A program made the position numbers and the translations under genes. The notes under the pieces are model-generated. The model did not search any database and had not been told where the DNA came from. It saw nothing but the letters and a program-made list of their open reading frames with translations. Below, in pieces: positions 10,585 to 20,803 of a DNA stretch of 64,000 bases (positions are counted from its first letter, which is position 1; the number at the start of each line of letters is the position of its first letter). Source of the stretch: Takakia lepidozioides (taxonomy: Eukaryota; Streptophyta; Takakiopsida; Takakiales; Takakiaceae); contig CM060733.1 of the NCBI GenBank assembly GCA_030704615.1, positions 29,884,001 to 29,948,000 on the forward strand, given 5' to 3'.

Positions 10585-11775
10585 ATATTCGGCGCCGTTT
10601 TTCCATCCTGCAGATGATCTCTTTCGGCCACTCCCCCCGAGACGACTCCATCCGTGCGGCTTGGGATGGAAATACGGCGCCGTTTTTCCATCCGGGGGAT
10701 GTTCTCTGTCGGCCAGGTGTCGGCCTCTCCCCCCGAGACGACTTCATCGAACGGCCTCGGATGAAAATTCGGCGCCGTTTTTCCATCCGCGGGATGTTCT
10801 CTGTCGGGCAGATGTCATCCTCTCCCCACGAGACGACTTCATCCGAACGGCCTCGGATGGAAATTCGGCGCCGTTTTTCCATCCGGGGGATGTTCTCTGT
10901 CGGCCATGTGTCGGGCTCTCCCCCCGAGACGACTTCATCCAACGGGCCTCGGATGGAAATTCGGCGCCGTTTTTCCATCCGGGGGATGTTCTCTGTCGGC
11001 CAGGTGTCGGCCTCTCCCCTTGAGACGACTTCATCCGAACGGCCTTGGATGGAAATTCGGTGCCGTTTTTCCATCCGAGGGATGTTCTCTGTCGGGCAGA
11101 TGTCGTCCTCTCCCCACGAGACGATTCCATCCGAACGGCCTCGGATGGAAATTCGGCGCCGTTTTTCCATCCGATTGGATATTCTCTGTCGGCCAGATGT
11201 CGGCCTCTCCCCCCGAGACGACTTCATCCGACGGGCCTCGTATGGAAATTCGGCGCCGTTTTTCCATTCGGGGGGTGTTCTCTGTCGGCCAGGTGTCGGC
11301 CTCTCCCCCCGAGGCGACTTCATCCGACGGGCCTCGTATGGAAATTCGGCACCATTTTTCCATCCGTTGGATGTTCTCTGTCGGCCAGGTGTCGGCCTCT
11401 CCCCCCGAGACAACTTCATCCGAACGGCCTCGGATGGAAATTCGGAGCCGTTTTTCCATCCGAGGGATATTCTCTGTCGGCCAGGTGTCGGCCTCTCCCC
11501 CTGAGACGACTTCATCCGACGGGCCTCGTATGGAAATTCGGCGCCGTTTTGCCATTCGGGGGATATTCTCTGTAGGCCAGGTGTCGGCCTCTCCCCCCGA
11601 TACAACTTCATCCGAATGGCCTCATTGGAGATTCGGCGCCGTTTTTCCATCCGAGGGATGTTCTCTGTCGGCCAGGTGTCGGCCTCTCCCCCCGAGACGA
11701 CTTCATCCGACGGGCCTCGTATGGAAATTCGGCGTCATTTTTCCATCCGTGGGATGTTCTCTGTCAGCCAGGTGT
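10585..11775. repeat. 96-bp tandem array, each unit with a GGCGCC-centred palindrome
   Basis: GGCGCC (or a one-base variant) recurs at 10,591, 10,676, 10,771, 10,867, 10,963, 11,059, 11,155, 11,252, 11,348, 11,444, 11,540, 11,635 and 11,731, that is, 13 units of about 96 bp. Each unit holds an imperfect palindrome with arms CGGATGGAAA and TTTCCATCCG around CGGCGCCG, followed by a linker containing GTTCTCTGTCGGCCAG and CTCTCCCCCCGAGACGAC. Because 96 is a multiple of three, long open frames run through both strands. They are repeat artefacts. The array lies between the two divergent genes of element 1. Confidence 0.9.
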
Positions 11776-12016
11776 CGTCACCCTCCGATTTGACGCCATG
11801 TCGAATTAAATTCTGCCCCTCATTCCTGGGTACGGCTATATTAAATGTTGCTCTTTTTCTTTGTCACTTGCCCGACCTTCGCTCGTGACCCACGCGTTTC
11901 AAACTGAGACAACAACAACACTTGCTCGCTCCGAGCTCCTCTCACTTCAGCTTCCCCACACTCCCCCTTCCCTGCGCACCCTCTTTGCTTCCTGGTAGCC
12001 CTTTCAATAGTCGGCG

Positions 12017-14850
12017 ATGGCGTGCCGGGATCCCAGCAACTGCCCAAACAAGCATCTCACCCCGTGGGACTTCTCGCCCAAGTCAGGTACCCTCCTGGTC
12101 TCCACGATCAGCCTCGTCGGGACGGGCCTGCTTGGCTTTGGTGCTTGCGAATCGTTGAACTGCAGTTTCCGCCAGCATGGAACATCCCCAAAAGCCGCAC
12201 GGCCTTCCTACATCATTGGAGGTGCTGCCAGTGGGCCTACGAGGATTGCATCGGGTGTACGTACATGCCAGAGAGGATTCCATCGCAAACAGTGTATGGG
12301 GACATTCTCATAAGCTACGAGGATGAGTCCTATGGACATAGAGTTTCCACAGCAAAGATCTCGATTTACGATGGTGCATATATCGGAGGAGATGACACCG
12401 TTGTCCACTACACCAAAGGCGAACGGGCTGCATCCATTGTCTTCACCTACCGACACCTTGTCAGTCATGAACTTGTTGAGAGGCCAATTGAGGTTCCAGC
12501 TTCTTGGTGAGAACAGTGCAACACGGGAGCAAATTTCCAACTTACCGGAGCATGGATTGCATGCATACTTTTGGCTTCCCTCGGTTTGTGAGGGCATGCA
12601 TACTTGTCACAGTTCATTATTAATAAAAATGTCTCCTTTGAACCAAAGTTCCACTTTTTGTGCAATGTTGCATTTTGTTGAATGTTGACTTTTGGGAGCG
12701 AGGGTCTCGCACTCAATCTTGCAATCAGACCCACTGGAATGCCACCTATGTCAGTTCCCTCTGTCCATGGGGAAGGTGCTTACACGCTCGCCCCCCCACG
12801 CTTCTTGTCAAACGCCACAATTATTGGTTTGTGCAGCGCATCTGCACTGGTCATATACCTTCTGACTGCATACCATTGGCAGTTATTGCGCAAAGGCCAG
12901 GGGCCGCATTCCTGGACTACAACAAGTTCGTAATTAAATCCGTTACATGCCTTCCCGCAGACGTCGACGGTAATATCTTCTTTGAGTTCCCTCCTCGAAC
13001 GGACTATTCGAGGGCGTCCGGAATGTTGATAGATATGGATAGGAAACATGACGGTCATCCTTGGTGCGTCACCAAAACCACCAGCATGAAGATGCTCAAT
13101 GGTGTGCGGGTGCGCTACGTCGTTTGTGCGAGTGCGTTGCGGTGTTTCTCCCCAACTTGCTTCCACTTTAAATCCAGAGGTCACAGGAACGAGACGGATT
13201 GGACAGACACAGCTCATCAACCATTTCGAGCTCAAGAGAAGGTTCCAAACTCCACATTTAAGTGGGCACATTGCAAAGAACCACCACATTGCATGTTTGT
13301 TTACAATGCCAAGCAGTTCTATGTGTTGCACCGTTTCCCTGACCTCACACGAGCTTGCATACACGTTGGTTCCCATTATCACAAATTGACGAGGGGTAAC
13401 TCGCGGGAGGCTGCCCACAAAGCAGAGCAGCTCGTTCAGGAGGAGGTTAAGTTGAGACCTGGTGCCAAACCCAAACAGATACAGCTGCAGGGCGCCCATA
13501 AGATGACATTGGCCAGAATTATGTCGGAAGACGGCTCCGACAGAGTTCCTCTCGATGAGAAGGAAATGGAGGCATTGCTGGAGTCGGTGTTCCATGTCTG
13601 TTCACCGAATGTCCGAAACCACATTGTCTCCTGCAAACAGAGAATTGGGCGTGGCTCGGATATGCACTCCATTCTGGAGGTGAAGCGACGATGTGGATAT
13701 GACTACATTCATGGAAGTAGATTTTCAGGACAAGGGACTGAGGCAGATCGATGTTTCGTATTCAAAATGTCAACGTGGGGGCCTGGCAGCGGCGTCGAAC
13801 AGATGACGAGTGGGGACTTGTCAAACAGTTGGGTCATGTTCGACCATATCAAGCGAATTACAAATCACCAGTGGGTGACAATGGGTGCACATGTCTATGA
13901 CACCCACTGCAGGATGCTAATGACAATTGTTATTTATGAGATGAAAGGAGAGGACACACAATCAGAGATGCTTCTTTGGCAGGGAATAAATGAACAGATG
14001 GCCAGGGCAGGATTTCCCCCTCCCAATTTCCGTGGTTTCATGGCGGACAACGCACAAGCAAATTGGGCTGCCATCCGAAGGGTGTACGGGGAAGACCCCA
14101 ATGTTCCGATGAAAAACAAGGAGAGATCTTGTGGGTTCCATTTTCTATAGAGCTTGTCGCAGTACACAACCAGGCTCGTGGCGCCAGATTTCAGAGAGGA
14201 GCACCGTTCCATGTCTCTTGCGTGGAAGTGTGCTTCCACCTTGGATGATGCAGAGACACAGTTTGCATGTATACGGGCTTGGTGAACAACGTCAGGTGTT
14301 GTAAAGAAATCAGACGAGGGAGCAATGGTCAGTTGGCTAGCATGGTGGCATTATCGTTTCCTCCAGTTCGGCGACTATATGCGGGAGGTGAGTTGGACGA
14401 ATTTGCGTCCCATTGAATATTATGCTAGCTACTCATTATTTGTAATTTGCTTGTAACCTGAACATGTGCATGTGCAGGAAATGTGTCTGGACTCCGACAC
14501 CGACATGCCGACAACAAACATGGCCGAATCAGTACATTCTTCCTGGCGTGCCTCCTCTGCGGCGCATCTGGTGGACATCCCCACTGCCACAACGGAGGAC
14601 ATTGTGAGGTCAATTATGCAGCAATGCATGTACAACGAGTTCTTGAAAGGGAAACAGTGGGGCTTGGGGCCGGACAGGCATGAAATGCTGATGCGGACTG
14701 CCTCCAGATCGAAGAATCCTCGCAAGTGGGCGACAGCCTTGCGAGAGGGCCTTCGGGACACGCCATTGCTTCGAAGTGGCCAACACTTGGAAGAAGATGT
14801 TCACACCCGTCCAGTGAGACGAAGACTTGATGAGGCACCTGGCGGAGAAG
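12017..14850 (+). pseudogene. Mutator-like transposase of element 1 (nonsense-broken)
   Basis: The main open segment (12,660-14,150) contains a Cys/His-rich N-terminal region (KHDGHPWC, RCFSPTC, HCKEPPHC, RACIHVGSHYH) and a transposase core. The core has VYDTHCRMLMTIVIYEMKGE and the block GFMADNAQANWAAIRRVYG, whose Asp fits the second catalytic acid of MULE DDE cores, then a C-x-F-H block. The same frame continues past TAG 14,148-14,150 (aligned to Gln in the element 2 copy) through EEHRSMSLAWKCA to TGA 14,283-14,285 (aligned to the second Trp of a WW pair). An intron from about 14,388 (GAG|GTGAG) to 14,477 leads to a last exon with MPTTNMAESVHSSW. A short N-terminal exon from ATG 12,017 ending near 12,086 is plausible. 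No SWIM finger is seen, so the C-terminus is probably lost into the repeat at 14,940. Confidence 0.75.
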
Positions 14851-14939
14851 AGGATTCATGGCGAGCTGACAAGAATATTCGCACGCTCCCTCGTGGTCCC
14901 GTGATGTTGCCCGAGGAGGTCTCGTCGAGCACCGCAAGT

Positions 14940-15200
14940 CCGATGTCTGAAAAAATGGCGCCGAATCTCCAGTTACATGGCCCAAGAACTGCCCAACATC
15001 TGTGCAATCCCCGGCACCATGTACCGAAATTCGGCGCCACATTTCCAAATTTTGGGCTTACACACCTGCCATGTTGGGACCTATAGCCGCGAAATTCGGC
15101 ACCATTTTTCGCCGGAGACACCTATTACCGCGAAATACGTCGCAGATTTCTCCGGTTGCGGAACCTATTACCACGAAATTCGGCGCCATTTTTGCATATG
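14940..15200. repeat. GGCGCC-type repeat units at the 3' side of the transposase
   Basis: Five imperfect copies of AAATTCGGCGCCATTTTT or its complement occur (about 14,952, 15,028, 15,090, 15,132 and 15,176). They match the core of the 96-bp array on the other side of the transposase gene and the palindromes at 9.8-10.4 kb. Confidence 0.75.
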
Positions 15201-15376
15201 TCGCTCGGAATTCGCATGAGCGGAAGACGAAATATCATGAGCACGGCTCTCAAAACTACAATTTTTACTTCAAAAAATGAATATTATATTGGTTTTTTTT
15301 TTTTTTTTTGACACATTCCATTAAAAATAATGTTTTTAATGTTTTTTATTTCCAAAATTTGTACTTCTGCTCATGA

Positions 15377-15434
15377 AAACCGATTGTCTTGCTACTCCAC
15401 TCATGCCGCTCATGCTCATGAAATAGCTAACCTC
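15377..15434 (-). repeat. Right terminal inverted repeat of element 1
   Basis: Read on the minus strand the terminus is GAGGTTAGCTATTTCATGAG followed by CATGAGCGGCATGAGTGG. It pairs with the left end at 7,093. The target duplication ATTGCACG follows at 15,435-15,442. Confidence 0.85.
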
Positions 15435-15442
15435 ATTGCACG

Positions 15443-16320
15443 TCCTCTGGCCTTTTATATGCATAACATCTTAAGAAGAGTGAATTCAACAATTGACACA
15501 CATGAGAAGAAGTGGAAATGTCGTCTTCCACTCCAAAGGGCTCTGTAGGGATCATTTGTCTTCTGGTCCCCACAATCAGACTGATCTGACATCTATGTGT
15601 AGGTGGTATTTTATTTTTGTATTTACAAGGGGTTTCTGGTGTTTTTGAAATGGCTTAGTCAGCACACATCTCAGACTATTCAGATCATTCTTATCTTTGC
15701 AAGCCTTTAACCATACATATTGTGCGATGACCAACCAAGAGTCTCAACAACTGATGCCGACAAATTGCATCAAAGTCCAGTCTAGTTAGCTTAGTTATGG
15801 ATGGTTGCATCCCTACCTGTCCTGTTGAATATATTCAAGTTAACCATGAATAGTTTGAGAACAATAGCATCAGGGGAGGCCGCCAGGAGCTCAAACACCA
15901 AAGTGTCAGGGCTCTAAATTTTATAAAAGACAAAATAGTAAGTACACATGACCATGTTCTCAAACACTAGATGTACAATACACGCCCTGTTGAATGTCAG
16001 GTTCTAATGTAGGGGACTTTGTATTGACAGTTCGTGAACCATTTTTTACATGAATCACGCTACATCTGAGCCATTTGCTGCCACATTGCTTGTTACTCAG
16101 CTTAAATGTTCCTACATGCCTTCTTCTCTCTCCCAGCAAAGAAAGAAGAGCAAGATCTTGTACGCATTCATCGTGTCTCTTGTCAATCCTAATTGTGATC
16201 AGAATTTGATTCTTAGATTACACAAGCCCCCCATTCAAGGTTTGTATATCACGACATTTGATTTCATAAAAAATGAACCAAAAGAAAAAAGCGAGGCCCG
16301 AGTTTATTTAATAGTAAAGT
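15443..16320. other. No recognised gene
   Basis: AT-rich sequence with short scattered frames. I see no supported feature here. Confidence 0.4.
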
Positions 16321-16357
16321 AGAGAGATTCACAAAAAAATAAAACTATGTGCTACTA

Positions 16358-16443
16358 TCGAGGGGTAGGGCGGGCAGGGGTATTTGAACCCGAGCCCTAT
16401 GAGGCCCCAATAACTGTCCTAACCATTACACTATCGATACCAA
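16358..16443 (-). repeat. tRNA-derived SINE head (or degenerate tRNA)
   Basis: On the minus strand an A-box-like TAGTGTAATGGTTAGGAC is followed about 30 bases later by the B-box-like GGGTTCAAATACC. The 5' GGTATCG is not matched by a pairing 3' acceptor stem, so it is not a functional tRNA gene. A pol III-promoted SINE is the best reading. Confidence 0.55.
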
Positions 16444-16853
16444 TTCAAGATGAATGTGTCATGTTAATTAGTTACTAGGGCTTCGCGTTGCTCTGCACTA
16501 CTAGCGACTAATTCTGAGAGCTATGTTCAATTTTTCACAAAAAAAGGGCTGGGTCATCCCCACGGTGGTACATGCAGAGATCCCGTGTTTTGTTTTTTTC
16601 TGGAAGAAAAATGGCGGATCTGCATTTCAACATTCAATTTTCACAAGCCGCATCAATCAATAACAACATACCCAAATACCCTTACATTCACTGTATGAAC
16701 TTTCAAGCATCCACCATGGGATTGGATCTTGGTGGGTTAAGGCTAGCTTTTGACAATATTCATGCAAGTTCATCAAGGGCTCCATCCAAAGCCACACCAC
16801 GAGAAACAAACAAACATGTCCAAATTTAAGATGCTGAACAAACTTGTGCACTC

Positions 16854-17000
16854 GTCGTCTCTCATGATGAGACTCGACACTAAAACAAAACAAACATAGC
16901 TCCGCCCTGATCGACGTTTCTTATGATCAGACTCGACACTATAAGAAAGCAAACACAGCTCCGTCCTGTTTGTCGTCTCTCACGATCAAACTCGACACAA
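16854..17000. repeat. Minisatellite, three ~59-bp units
   Basis: The motif GTCGTCTCTCAYGATSARACTCGACAC starts units near 16,854, 16,913 and 16,972, each followed by an A-rich spacer and, in the first two, CATAGCTCCGCCCTG or a close variant. The ends of the motif (GTCG/CGAC) are partly self-complementary. Confidence 0.7.
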
Positions 17001-17044
17001 AGAAAATAAACAGATGGCAGGGGAGACAAAAAAACGCTAAGTTC

Positions 17045-17285
17045 CCTCTATACTCATGACTGGATGGATGAATGTAGCGATAGATGGATGGATTTTGGGT
17101 TTTCCATCAATACATCCATCCATTCATTTGTTTTTCCATTTTTTGGCGATTTTAATTTCCTCATACTGAACACTACGACCTAACAACCCTAAATTCGAGC
17201 ACATTCATCCTAATTCATCCTAGTTCATCCATCCTAATTCATCCTAATCATTCATCCATTCATTCCTTCATTCACAGGGTGTGGC
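17045..17285. repeat. ATTCATCC/GGATGAAT simple-repeat block
   Basis: GATGGATGAATG followed by its complement CATCCATTCATT forms a hairpin near 17,050-17,130. A run of TTCATCCTAA units then extends to about 17,275. It is the densest of the GGATGAAT clusters in the window. Confidence 0.65.
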
Positions 17286-17679
17286 TTAGTGCCCGCGAGC
17301 AATGATATGTTGACACGTCGTCATTTGCAATCACATCCTGCATCTGTTTCATCCATTTATGTTTGCATCGTCCGCGTAGACACTCCTTGGGCAATCGGCA
17401 ATCTCCACGTGTAGTCGTGAATACTGGCAGTCATGCATTCCCATGCCCACGTCATCCTGTTGCAGTTTTGGCCATGACTCCTAGTCATATCTACCATCTT
17501 CCCCTATCTGGCAAACGTGTTTGACCGCAGATCCTGACGTGGCGGAGGTACAAGGTGGCATATACGACTTCTAGTGGTCACAAATGGCAACCACGACTGC
17601 CCCCTTGCATTTTGTAGACATATATGCTACGACTGGACAAATGTGGCAGACGTTAAAGCCGGGATTTGTTGTAGTATCA

Positions 17680-19830
17680 ATTGCATCTGCTACTCTCTGT
17701 AATCCAACAGACATTCACCTTTTTGCCTCGATTGTCCCACCATTAACTGGGGTCAAAAAAGTATTCATTCCACAGCTTCTCCTCGTCTCTGTTATATGAT
17801 TCTGGATACTTTCCTGTTGTCACATTGGCAGTATCATGTCAGTCATTCCAAACTATCAAAGGTTCACTCACCCAGCTAATTTGCAGAATTCAACACGAAA
17901 ACTTAGGGCCGATTCTGATAAGAGGGAAAAACAGGGTGAAATGTGTTGAAGAAGGTGCCTTCATTAGCAGTGTCTAACTTTATCAATTGTGTCGCTGCTG
18001 CTACCAGGTCAACTTCTTGATGATACGGAAGGGTGTTCTAGGGGCCGTGCTGATGAGCCCAAAAGCAATGGTCAGCTTCTCACTGTGAAGGCAAAGAGAA
18101 AATTCCTTTTGTTCCTCCTCCATATCTTGCAGTACAAAGCGTGTATATCCAGAGTCCTTCATCTGTGCAGACAACCTCTTCAGCTCTCTATTGCACCCCA
18201 AATTTGTCATTTACAACGAATGTATGCACCTGCTTGGCCACCGCAATAGAGCTGTGGCCTGGCTCCTTTCTGACCCCTCTTTTTTGCATCATTTTTCTCA
18301 CTCTGGCTGTGCCATCCCACCTGCCAGCCGCAAACATCGATGTTTGATAACAGAACATAAGTTCTGGCGTGAGGCACCAAGCAAGGCCCCCCACATTGCA
18401 ACATCTGGTTCAATTGGCATTTTTTTTAACTAATTCCTCTGCCTCATTCATGTGGCCCGCACGGCCAAGGAGGTCTACCACACAGCCAAAATGCTCCACT
18501 TTGGGAGTGAGCCCATGATCTCGACTCATTGAATCAAAGTAATGGCAGCCTTTATCCACCAGGTCCACATGACTACGTGCAGAGAGAACATATGTAAAGG
18601 TGATACTGCTCGGCTTCATGCATTGTTGCATTTCTCCAGAATGATATCTCGTGCAATTCCAGCTTTGATAATGTCAGCATGAACCTCCTCGCCCTTTTCC
18701 AGGGCCGCCAAGTTGGCACATGCGGTGAGAAGACAAACAAATGTGACCTTGTTGGGTATCACACCTTTTTGAATAAAATAGATGAGCATTGACCCTAGCA
18801 AGCTTGCAACAAAAACCTCTGGTACTGCAATGTCCACCTGTCTCAAGAGAAATCTTAGTTCTCAACATGATTTCAAGTTCCAAGAAGGGTGTAGTAAGTG
18901 AACTAGCTTTGGACAAGGATATCACCTGGGTGCTACTGCTCAAGGCATACATGTCCACCAGGGCAGTGTCAGAATGACATCTAGTAATCTGATAGACATT
19001 CGCCTTTATCACTATTGACTGGGGTCAGAAAAGTATTAATTCCACAGCTTCTCCTCGTCTCTGTTACCTGTTTTTGGATATTTTCCTGTTGTCACATTGG
19101 CAGTATCATGTCAAGGTCACTCCAAACTAGATTCACTCAACCAGCTAACTTGCAGAATTCAACATGGAAATTTAGGGCCGATTCTGTTAAGAGGGAAACA
19201 CAGGGTGAAATGTGTTGAAGAAGGTGCCTTCATTAGCAGTGCCTGAATCTGGACCCACACTCTATCCCCTACTCCTTTAGCTATCCATGCACAAATCATG
19301 CATACATCCTTGCCTTGCTGCTAGCAGCTGACAATGACAGCCTAGATTTTTTCGAGGAAACACCCAACTCAACTTATCACACTAGTTCCTATGCTCAATT
19401 GCATGGAAATTTAGGGCCGATTCTGATAAGAGGAAAAAACAGGGTGAAATGTGTTGAAGAATGCCTTGATTAGCAGTGCCTGATTTTATCAATTGTGTCG
19501 CTGCTGCTGCGGCTTCCAGTTGACCATCTACCCATGCAGGTTTCTTGTAGCTATCCTCCCACAGGGAATCATAGGTATTCATTACAGTGCTTCTCTTCGT
19601 CTCTGTTATCTGTTTTTCGATTCTTTCCTGTTGCCACATTGGCAGTAACATGTCAAAATCACTCCAAAACCACCATAGATCCACCAACAAGCTAACTTAC
19701 ATAATTCAACATGAATAGGGACGACTCTGATAACAGGATTCTCAGGGCCGAGTCTGATGAGAGGCAAAATAGGCTGAAATAGGTCGAAGAAGAAGGTGTC
19801 CTCACCACATTGCGTGAAACCCCTCCGTGC
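17680..19830. repeat. Diverged repeated blocks flanking the PPR relic
   Basis: A block of about 300 bp containing CACAGCTTCTCCTCGTCTC, CACATTGGCAGTA, GGGCCGATTCTG and GGTGAAATGTGTTGAAGAA occurs at about 17,700-18,000 and 19,010-19,240. Partial or rearranged copies lie at about 19,405-19,500 and 19,590-19,800. The copies flank the PPR pseudogene and include part of a minus-strand exon-like frame, so they reflect serial segmental duplication. Confidence 0.65.
18001..19005 (-). pseudogene. DYW-class PPR protein relic
   Basis: On the minus strand the pieces appear in the right order. PPR-type segments come first (VTFVCLLTACANLAALEKGE; then FTYVLSARSHVDLVDKGC, YFDSM, VVDLLGRAGHMNEAEELV). Next is an E/E+ region (AAGRWDGTARVRKMMQKRG, KEPGHSSI, HTFVV), then the start of the DYW deaminase domain with its zinc motif ([18 protein letters not shown]). 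The pieces lie in different phases and the end (CGDCH and DYW residues) is missing, so the gene is broken by several frameshifts and a 3' truncation. Intact relatives act in organellar C-to-U RNA editing. It is flanked by diverged repeats and is probably an old retrocopy or duplicate. Confidence 0.8.
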
Positions 19831-19875
19831 AAGGATGCCTGGTATCGTCATCCCTTCCGCGCGCTGCACTGACAT
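19382..19875 (-). CDS. Small hypothetical gene, two exon-like frames
   Basis: A first exon starts at ATG 19,875 (MSVQRAEGMTIPGILARRGF) with a GTGAGG donor just after CAATGTG. A downstream minus-strand frame (19,382-19,690) contains MNTYDSLWEDSYKKPAWVDG and an alanine run. Both lie in the repeated block, and diverged non-coding copies exist nearby. No family is recognised. It may be a decayed gene. Confidence 0.25.
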
Positions 19876-20803
19876 TTTCGGGCAGTCCGGGCAGGTCTGA
19901 CGAAAATTGACGACGATGAAACGTGGCGACGACGATGAGGCACTATGGCACCCTATTCCTGTTCTACGCTAAACTAGCTCCCGACCTTCGGTCGTCGCTA
20001 GAATATCACCGACAAGATTTAATACTGCTGGTGTATTCTCTTTGTCTGAGTACCTACTACAGCTGTGCGTGAAAAGAAGAAGTTAGGATACCTGTGCATA
20101 CTGGGGGAAATTCCATTTCATGCGAGAAGGGAGCACCATTGTTCGATCTGATCGCCTACAGAGGGTGCGATTTATAGATTGATTGAAGACATAAGCCCAT
20201 TAATCGCGGAGGACGGAGGAGCGGCATCCTTTTATTCTGTGATCCAGCAGCAGCAGGGTTATTGTGCTGGCGAGGACATGACAAAGAATGAGGACGTTCC
20301 ATGGCCCAGGCTGCCAATTTGCCCAAAAAACCAAAGCTACGGTATACATTCCCAAGTCGCACCACAATTTACCTCACTACATTTTTGAAGCATCAATGTC
20401 ATAAAAATGAACAAGGAGTTAGGACAGTGCTTCATACATTAGTGCTTCATATTTCTACTCTTTTTTACGATTGCTTCTTTGCCTTTTCTCTACCTGTTTA
20501 ACGTTAAGCGAAATAGGTTATGAGTGTCTCGAGGACAAGCTTTTAAAAATAATCCAATGAAGAATGCAGTCCTGAAGAGAGTGTAGTAAAGCTGATGTCT
20601 GGATATGCAGACAGCTTTAATGCAACACACTAAAAAGGTGTCTTCATAGTTTACTTGCACCTTACAGAAAAGCACAAATGCAAGCATACATAAGGATTAA
20701 CATGTTTCCTTGCAGTTCAACATATAATATGACACGAATAATAAGATGATAGCAGAAGATCTTGAGGCCCAGTCGTCATCTAGTCATACAAACTTATATG
20801 AGC

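Larger units (their letters stand above)
7093..15434. mobile_element. Mutator-like DNA transposon with accessory methyltransferase-like gene (element 1)
   Basis: The left end reads GGGGGTTGCTATTTCATGAG and the right end, reverse-complemented, reads GAGGTTAGCTATTTCATGAG. They share an exact 14-base core GCTATTTCATGAGC, and both ends continue into iterated CATGAGC/CATGAGCGG motifs. The element is flanked by an exact 8-bp direct repeat ATTGCACG (7,085-7,092 and 15,435-15,442), within the usual 8-11 bp range for Mutator-like elements. Inside, a methyltransferase-like gene reads leftward (about 9.6 to 7.4 kb) and a transposase gene reads rightward (about 12.0 to 14.9 kb), separated by 2 kb of palindromic repeats. 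The transposase has at least two nonsense codons, so this copy is not autonomous. The 8,342-bp unit is defined directly from the sequence; its assignment to the Mutator superfamily rests on the transposase motifs and the target duplication length. Confidence 0.85.

Noticed and set aside
10499-11650. A 383-codon minus-strand open frame and several long plus-strand frames
   Set aside because: They run through the 96-bp tandem array. The period is a multiple of three, so any stop-free unit phase stays open. The peptides are pure repeats on both strands and not genes.
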